Source of the DNA: Solobacterium sp. | GTDB taxonomy: Bacteria > Bacillota_I > Bacilli_A > Erysipelotrichales > Erysipelotrichaceae | Length of the DNA: 64,000 bases | Assembly: GCA_017469885.1 (NCBI GenBank) | Contig: JAFUFO010000016.1 | Coordinates: 1 to 64,000 of the forward strand | Direction: 5' to 3' | Shown here: positions 59,215-64,000 of the stretch, piece by piece | How positions within the stretch are numbered: position 1 is the stretch's first letter | Layout: the number at the start of each line of letters is the position of its first letter | The notes under the pieces: generated by a model | What the model was told of the DNA's origin: nothing | What the model saw: the letters and a program-made list of their open reading frames with translations, nothing else | Databases searched by the model: none | Position numbers and translations under genes: made by a program

Positions 59215-61092
59215 ATGAATGAAGTAGATAAACCCAAAAAGCCCATGATCTACTACTACGCGATCGTCCTGCTGATCACGATGCTGGTAAACCTCTTCAT
59301 GATTCCGGCCATCAACCGGGCGGAAGTGAAGGAAGTGGACTACGGCACCTTCATGAAGGCAACCGAAGCCCAGCAGATCAAGGAAGTGGAGATCGATACC
59401 GTACAGAATCAGATCCTCTACACCCTGAAATCCGATGAAAATCAGATCTACAAGACCGGTCTCATGCAGGATGACGGGCTGACGCAGCGGCTCTATGATT
59501 CCGGTGCGGAATTCAAGTCACAGATCCGTGAACAGGCGTCCCCGCTGGTCAGCTTCCTGCTGTCGTGGGTCCTGCCGGTCGTATTCTTCGTTGCGATCGG
59601 ACAACTGATGATGCGGCGGTATATGAATAAGGAAGGCGGCGGAACTTCGCTCATGTTCAATATGGGCAAATCCAATGCCCGCGTCTATATCAAATCCACG
59701 ACCGGCATCCTGTTCAAGGATGTGGCCGGGGAAGATGAAGCCAAGGAATCCCTGCAGGAAATCGTCACCTACCTGCATGATCCGTCCCGCTACAGCGAGA
59801 TCGGCGCATCCATGCCCAAGGGCATCCTGCTGGTAGGTCCTCCGGGAACCGGAAAGACCATGCTCGCAAAGGCGGTTGCCGGTGAGTCCAACGTCCCGTT
59901 CTTCTCGATCAGCGGCTCGGAATTTGTCGAAATGTTTGTCGGTATGGGCGCGTCCAAGGTGCGTGACCTGTTCCGTCAGGCGAAAGAAAAAGCGCCATGC
60001 ATCGTATTCATCGATGAGATCGATGCGATCGGCGGAAAGCGTGTCGCCGGAAATCTCGGCGGCAACGATGAGCGCGAACAGACACTCAACCAGCTGCTTA
60101 CCGAGATGGACGGCTTTGAAAGCAACAACGGTGTTGTGATCCTTGCGGCGACCAACCGTCCGGAAAACCTCGACCCTGCATTACTGCGTCCGGGACGGTT
60201 TGACCGCCGTGTACCGGTGGAACTGCCGGACCTCAAGGGACGTGAGGATATCCTAAAAGTCCATGCGGCCAAGGTAAAGACCGATCCGGATATTGATTAC
60301 AATGCGGTTGCGCGCATGGCGAGCGGCGCCAGCGGCGCAGAGCTTGCCAATATCATCAACGAAGGCGCGCTGCGTGCCGTCCGGGAAAACCGGAAGACCG
60401 TTACCCAGCGCGATCTTGAGGAAAGCATTGAAGTGGTCTTTGCGGGTTACCAGAAGAAGAATGCCATCCTCACCGATGCGGAAAAGAAGATGGTCGCCTA
60501 TCACGAAACCGGACATGCGCTTGTCGCTGCCCTGCAGACCGACTCGGCGCCGGTTCAGAAGATCACGATCATCCCGCGTACATCAGGCGCGCTTGGCTAT
60601 ACCATGCAGGTGGAGGAAGGCAATCATTACCTGTATTCCAGGACCGAGCTGGAAAACAAGATTGCGACCCTTACCGCAGGACGTGCGGCAGAGGAACTGA
60701 AGTTCGGCACCGTCTCCACCGGCGCATCCAACGATATCGAACAGGCCACCAAGATTGCCCGCTCGATGATCACCCGCTACGGCATGAGCGATGAATTCGA
60801 CATGGTCGCCATGGAACATGTGCAGAACCAGTACCTCGGCGGCGATACCTCACTGGCATGCAGTGACGAGACAGCCGCGGAAATCGACCGCAAGGTTGTG
60901 GAGCTTGTCCGCACCCAGCACGAGAAGGCAAAGGAACTGCTCCGCACGCATATGGACGACCTCGACCGGCTGTCTGAATTCCTTTACAAGAAGGAAACGA
61001 TCACCGGCGAAGAATTCATGAACATTCTCCATAACGGCACCGCGGAAGTATCCGCAGATGATGATACCGGAGCGGAAGAAATTGAAGCCTGA
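59215..61092 (+). CDS. ftsH: ATP-dependent membrane protease FtsH
   Basis: The ATG at 59215 ([15 protein letters not shown]) follows AAAGGAGGGC; 625 residues. Two membrane helices (about 10-28 and 108-128) flank an extracellular domain. The AAA module has Walker A GPPGTGKT, Walker [14 protein letters not shown] and the second region of homology [19 protein letters not shown]. The zinc site is YHETGHALV (HExxH, Thr in place of the usual Ala). It degrades misassembled membrane proteins and short-lived regulators. A CIRCE element upstream places it under HrcA, a control more usual for groESL and dnaK. Confidence 0.97.
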   Translation: MNEVDKPKKPMIYYYAIVLLITMLVNLFMIPAINRAEVKEVDYGTFMKATEAQQIKEVEIDTVQNQILYTLKSDENQIYKTGLMQDDGLTQRLYDSGAEFKSQIREQASPLVSFLLSWVLPVVFFVAIGQLMMRRYMNKEGGGTSLMFNMGKSNARVYIKSTTGILFKDVAGEDEAKESLQEIVTYLHDPSRYSEIGASMPKGILLVGPPGTGKTMLAKAVAGESNVPFFSISGSEFVEMFVGMGASKVRDLFRQAKEKAPCIVFIDEIDAIGGKRVAGNLGGNDEREQTLNQLLTEMDGFESNNGVVILAATNRPENLDPALLRPGRFDRRVPVELPDLKGREDILKVHAAKVKTDPDIDYNAVARMASGASGAELANIINEGALRAVRENRKTVTQRDLEESIEVVFAGYQKKNAILTDAEKKMVAYHETGHALVAALQTDSAPVQKITIIPRTSGALGYTMQVEEGNHYLYSRTELENKIATLTAGRAAEELKFGTVSTGASNDIEQATKIARSMITRYGMSDEFDMVAMEHVQNQYLGGDTSLACSDETAAEIDRKVVELVRTQHEKAKELLRTHMDDLDRLSEFLYKKETITGEEFMNILHNGTAEVSADDDTGAEEIEA

Positions 61093-61097
61093 CAGAA

Positions 61098-61119
61098 AGA
61101 GTTCTCGAATGAGAACTCT
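61098..61119 (+). terminator. Terminator of ftsH
   Basis: AGAGTTCTC-GAAT-GAGAACTCT followed by TTTTTC. Confidence 0.88.
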
Positions 61120-61139
61120 TTTTTCATACCCAAAACAAA

Positions 61140-61163
61140 AACGCCTGTCTTCGGACAGGCGTT
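61140..61163 (-). terminator. Terminator of the DUF349 gene
   Basis: AACGCCTGTC-CGAA-GACAGGCGTT followed by TTTG on the minus strand. Confidence 0.85.
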
Positions 61164-61169
61164 AATGCA

Positions 61170-62531
61170 TCAGTGGTTGATCTTGTCCTTCAGCGCGCTG
61201 ATCTCATTCTCGACATCGCCGAGCTGGGATTTTGCGATCTGAATGTCTCTCTGGAATCCTTCATTCATTCCCGGGTTTTCCGTGATGTTGATGCGGTATT
61301 CCAGATCCTCGATCTGTTTTACGAGAGAAGTGCGCTTGGCTTCCTTCTCATCAAGTTCCTTCTGGAAGCGGGCGACTGCGAGAGCACGCTTGCCTTCCCA
61401 GAATGTTTCCTTTGTCTTGGAGAACTCTTCCCAGAGGGAATCGTTTTCGTCTTTTCCGGAGTAGCCGGCACCGCGCCACAGTACATCGAGCTGTTTCATG
61501 CGGTCGGTATTCTCACGGGAGTAATCCTGCTTGGAGGCAATCTCCGCAGCTTCCTCGATGATTTTCTTCTTTGTGTCAATGCTCTGACGGAACTTCTCGT
61601 TGCGTTCTTCGAAGAACTCCTTGCGCTTTGCGTAGAACTCGTCACGAACCTTGTTGAACTGTGCCCAGAGTCCGTCATCCTCTTCGCGTCCGGCAGAACC
61701 GGCAGCCTTCCAGTCATTGAACAGATCGTTCAGGTGATCGGTTGCGTCCTTCCAGTTGGAGACGTTCTTCAGAATATTACCGGCGCTGACGATGATTTCT
61801 TCCTTCTTCTGCTTTGCGGCTGCACGGATGCTGTCGCGGTTGTCATAGAATTCTCTGCGGCGGCGTTCGATATCCTTCTCGAGATCGCTGAGCTTCTTCG
61901 AGAATTCACGGTCATTTTCCTCACCGGCAGATCCGATCTCAAACAGTTCATCCTTCAGGCCGCGCACTGCGTTGAGCGCTTCCTTGAAGTTGACCATCTT
62001 TTCGATTTCTTCCACCTTGGCAAGAACCGCAAGCTTGGCTTCCTTGTTTACCTTGATGGCTTCCGCACGCGGTGCGTATTCCGCTGCGGCACGGCCGAAC
62101 CGTTTTGCGAGCTCCGCATCCTTCGGTGTGCCCCAGTCCTTGAGGGCATCCCACTTTGCCTTGACCGCATCCAGTTTTTCCTGGCCGTCATCGCCTTCAT
62201 AATTGCGCGCAATCTCTTCCGCTTCACGGCACAGGTCTGCCTTCTGTTTCAGCTGGCCTGCCATTACATTCAGCGCGTCGTCCCCGAATTCGGTTCCGTA
62301 CTCTGTTTCACCGCCTTCTGCTTTGGAATGCGTCCAGGAGAACATGGTGTATTCTCCGTTACAGTCAATTCCGTACCAGCGTCCGTGTCCGTCGTCCGCA
62401 CCTTCGCGCGGTTCAACCGGATTGCCTTCCGCATCGGTTGCGCCATATAAGTATTCGACGACATATCCGCCGAATGTTTTGTGCTCTCTGCGCTTGTCTT
62501 TTACGATTCCATTGAACTCAGGTTTCTTCAT
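61170..62531 (-). CDS. DUF349-repeat helical protein
   Basis: 453 residues, soluble, very rich in Lys, Glu and Asp. After an N-terminal domain (1-90) with GRWYGIDCNGEYTMFSW, at least three helical repeats of about 75 residues follow. Each has a pattern like WKxxGxxxREExDxLWxxF then FYxxRxxFF, typical of DUF349 (examples start near residues 175, 250 and 325). A coiled coil ends the protein. The function is unknown; the form suggests a scaffold or nucleic-acid-associated helical rod. The ribosome site is AAGGGGGCAG. It is monocistronic. Confidence 0.8.
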   Translation of the reverse strand: MKKPEFNGIVKDKRREHKTFGGYVVEYLYGATDAEGNPVEPREGADDGHGRWYGIDCNGEYTMFSWTHSKAEGGETEYGTEFGDDALNVMAGQLKQKADLCREAEEIARNYEGDDGQEKLDAVKAKWDALKDWGTPKDAELAKRFGRAAAEYAPRAEAIKVNKEAKLAVLAKVEEIEKMVNFKEALNAVRGLKDELFEIGSAGEENDREFSKKLSDLEKDIERRRREFYDNRDSIRAAAKQKKEEIIVSAGNILKNVSNWKDATDHLNDLFNDWKAAGSAGREEDDGLWAQFNKVRDEFYAKRKEFFEERNEKFRQSIDTKKKIIEEAAEIASKQDYSRENTDRMKQLDVLWRGAGYSGKDENDSLWEEFSKTKETFWEGKRALAVARFQKELDEKEAKRTSLVKQIEDLEYRINITENPGMNEGFQRDIQIAKSQLGDVENEISALKDKINH

Positions 62532-62610
62532 AATCTCTGCCCCCTTGACTTCATAACAATAATTATTTCACATTTTTAGTGCATCGTCGCAATAAATTTT
62601 ACATGCGTGC

Positions 62611-63408
62611 TCATCCGACAGTATAGGTAAACAGTATGGTTTCGTGCTCTACGCCCTCGCCGTCCTTTTCAAAGACAGATACCCGGCGCGGATTCGTCTC
62701 CGCCGTCTCACTGTACCTTGTGTAATAGTTTTCCTCAATGCCTTCCGCTGTACGTACTGCCGCGCGGTAATACGCTTCCTGCTTATTGGCGCCGGCCTGC
62801 TGTTCGACCGGTGTTTCCAGCAGCTGGATGTCAATCAGCCTGACCTCTCCGTTTTCAACGATCATGGTCCGCAGGATGGAGTACACGCCCTGCTTTACAA
62901 GTCTTGAGAAATCGTTGTAGATGCCGGGATTGAGCGCCTTCCCGTCCACAATCACAAACCATTCGAGATCCTGTGCTGCTTTCATCGGATCGATTGTCAT
63001 ATCCGCATCTTCCAGTGCGCCGACTTCCCAGGCAACCTCATCATCCAGCGTCCAGCCCTTGCATGCATTGCCTTTCTCAAAGTGATAGGTTACCGCAGAA
63101 GGAAAGCCGTTCTGTACCGTATATCCGGTAAGAGAGACGTCCTTGTCCTCCTGGTAATAATACGTATTGCCGTAGCACTTGATTTCCTCTCCGGAGCGGA
63201 TCGCATTCTCACTGTCCTTTGCCAGTGAGTAGGCGCTTCGGTATCCGGAAAAGGTAATGTCCGTGTCACTCTTTGCCGCAAATGCGGTGCCGAACGGCAC
63301 GCGCCATGTCCGGCCGGCGTCATCCGGTGCCTCAACCGTCACAAACGGCATGAAATACAGAGCCGCAAGCACAACCAGCGCTGTCAGTAATCCCCGGAAC
63401 CGCTTCAT
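62611..63408 (-). CDS. Hypothetical exported protein
   Basis: 265 residues. One hydrophobic segment at 7-24 (LLTALVVLAALYFMPFVTV) after a short basic start makes it secreted or membrane-anchored. The rest is mixed alpha/beta with many acidic residues, with no motif recognised. The start overlaps the rpiB stop by four bases (ATGA), so it is the third gene of lgt-rpiB-ORF. The role is unknown. Confidence 0.75.
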   Translation of the reverse strand: MKRFRGLLTALVVLAALYFMPFVTVEAPDDAGRTWRVPFGTAFAAKSDTDITFSGYRSAYSLAKDSENAIRSGEEIKCYGNTYYYQEDKDVSLTGYTVQNGFPSAVTYHFEKGNACKGWTLDDEVAWEVGALEDADMTIDPMKAAQDLEWFVIVDGKALNPGIYNDFSRLVKQGVYSILRTMIVENGEVRLIDIQLLETPVEQQAGANKQEAYYRAAVRTAEGIEENYYTRYSETAETNPRRVSVFEKDGEGVEHETILFTYTVG

Positions 63409-63863
63409 TGTGCCGTCCTGTTTCTGCGCTCGATATCTGTGATCAGATCCACTCTGCGCGCATGGCGTCCGCCTTCAAATTCCGTATCCAGGAATTCATC
63501 AATCAGCATCTTTGCGGTCTCCGGTCCGATGACCCGTGCCCCAAAGCAGAGAATATTGCAATTGTTGTGGAGCCGGGAATACTTTGCGGTATAGGCATCC
63601 GAACATACACACGCACGAATACCGTTCACCTTGTTGCATGCAAGGCTGATGCCAAGTCCCGTTCCGCAGACGGCGATGCCGAAGTCGGCCTTGCCTTCCG
63701 CAACCATATTCGCAACCTTCTCGCCGATGATCGGGTAATCCACGGACTCCGTGGTATCCGTACCGACATTGATCACCTGATATCCCTTGGCTTCGATATA
63801 GGGAATCAGTTCCTTTTTCAGTTCCACACCGCTGTGGTCATTTCCATATACGATTGTCTTCAT
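63405..63863 (-). CDS. rpiB: Ribose 5-phosphate isomerase B
   Basis: 152 residues, the family length. The active-site region GNDHSGVELKKELI, the catalytic Cys in AVCGTGLG, and NNCNILCFGARVIG match RpiB/LacAB enzymes. It interconverts ribose 5-phosphate and ribulose 5-phosphate in the pentose phosphate pathway. The start is three bases after the lgt stop, and the gene overlaps the next ORF by four bases. A LacA/LacB galactose-6-phosphate role is less likely because only one such gene is present. Confidence 0.93.
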   Translation of the reverse strand: MKTIVYGNDHSGVELKKELIPYIEAKGYQVINVGTDTTESVDYPIIGEKVANMVAEGKADFGIAVCGTGLGISLACNKVNGIRACVCSDAYTAKYSRLHNNCNILCFGARVIGPETAKMLIDEFLDTEFEGGRHARRVDLITDIERRNRTAQ

Positions 63864-63866
63864 TTT

Positions 63867-64000
63867 TCAGGCCTCCACTGCCTCCGGACGGGTCCGGTTC
63901 TTCCGGCGGACCGCAAGCAGGATCACGCCGGCGATAAACATGAATATCGAGATGAACTGGGATGTCGAAAGTCCCAGGATGAATCCGCGGATCTCATCGC
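63867..64000 (-). CDS. lgt: Prolipoprotein diacylglyceryl transferase, C-terminal fragment
   Basis: Only the last 44 codons are inside the window. They encode DEIRGFILGLSTSQFISIFM, then a hydrophobic helix (FIAGVILLAV) and a basic tail. The LSTSQFIS stretch before the last membrane helix and the basic end fit Lgt, which attaches diacylglycerol to lipoprotein cysteines. The 5' part lies beyond the right edge. Identification from so short a piece is likely but not certain. Confidence 0.65.
   Translation of the reverse strand, partial: DEIRGFILGLSTSQFISIFMFIAGVILLAVRRKNRTRPEAVEA

Overview
The window looks like the chromosome of a low-to-mid GC Firmicute, most likely an Erysipelotrichales-type anaerobe. 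This is an inference from gene content: secG-rnr-smpB-ssrA synteny, class III ribonucleotide reductase, flavo-diiron protein, CBS/DRTGG pyrophosphatase, a PyrR-type attenuator, a CIRCE box and many AGGAGG-like ribosome sites. There is no 16S rRNA gene to confirm it. Nearly the whole window is ordinary, densely packed chromosome with short operons, and most intrinsic terminators are easy to see. The exception is the first 2.1 kb, which looks like the end of an integrated plasmid or phage-like element lying just past the 3' end of the tmRNA gene. It holds a replication initiator whose reading frame carries an exact 15-bp iteron-like array, an XRE regulator and operator-like palindromes.

Layout. 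1-2110: mobile-element-like genes. 2118-6990: tmRNA, a membrane-anchored transglutaminase-like protein, SmpB, RNase R and SecG (trans-translation and RNA decay). 6997-16440: flavo-diiron protein, a membrane GIY-YIG protein, phosphoglucomutase, thioredoxin reductase, and the anaerobic ribonucleotide reductase locus, in which both proteins are fusions (NrdD with a glutaredoxin-like tail, MarR with the NrdG activase), then GDPD. 16524-24710: aldo/keto reductase, an operon DUF4177-GH13-CapA-esterase, a Gfo/Idh dehydrogenase, a sigma-factor-like/transmembrane/NlpC-P60-like fusion protein, and a Nudix hydrolase. 24889-31800: DUF308 protein, tRNA-Pro, PepF-type peptidase, and a tightly overlapped cassette of unknown ORF, Y-family polymerase, YolD and a Cas4-like/DEDD nuclease (DUF2779). 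31860-40100: PcsB-like CHAP protein, two coupled CobW-type GTPases, a short pyruvate kinase, and a 1178-residue ABC ATPase/FtsX protein. 40255-43770: argS behind tRNA-Arg(ACG), a TetR/MntP-like pair, and two more tRNAs. 43806-54530: M13 peptidase, membrane proteins, upp with divergent DUF523/TudS, inorganic pyrophosphatase, and a MerR-membrane regulator overlapping a CPBP protease. 54542-64000: small operons, a PyrR-attenuated uracil permease, CIRCE-controlled ftsH, a DUF349 protein, and lgt-rpiB.

Links between genes. SmpB, tmRNA and RNase R form the ribosome-rescue set. NrdG, NrdD-Grx and TrxB give a plausible thiol-driven class III reductase module. TudS, Upp and the PyrR-controlled permease form a scattered uracil/thiouracil salvage set. 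The strongest candidates for something undescribed are the sigma-TM-NlpC/P60 fusion (22491-24218), the MarR-NrdG and NrdD-Grx double fusion, the CobW + CobW-DUF1980-like pair, the polymerase/YolD/DUF2779 cassette, and the MerR-membrane/CPBP pair. All functional statements come from reading the sequence by eye; no database search was run.
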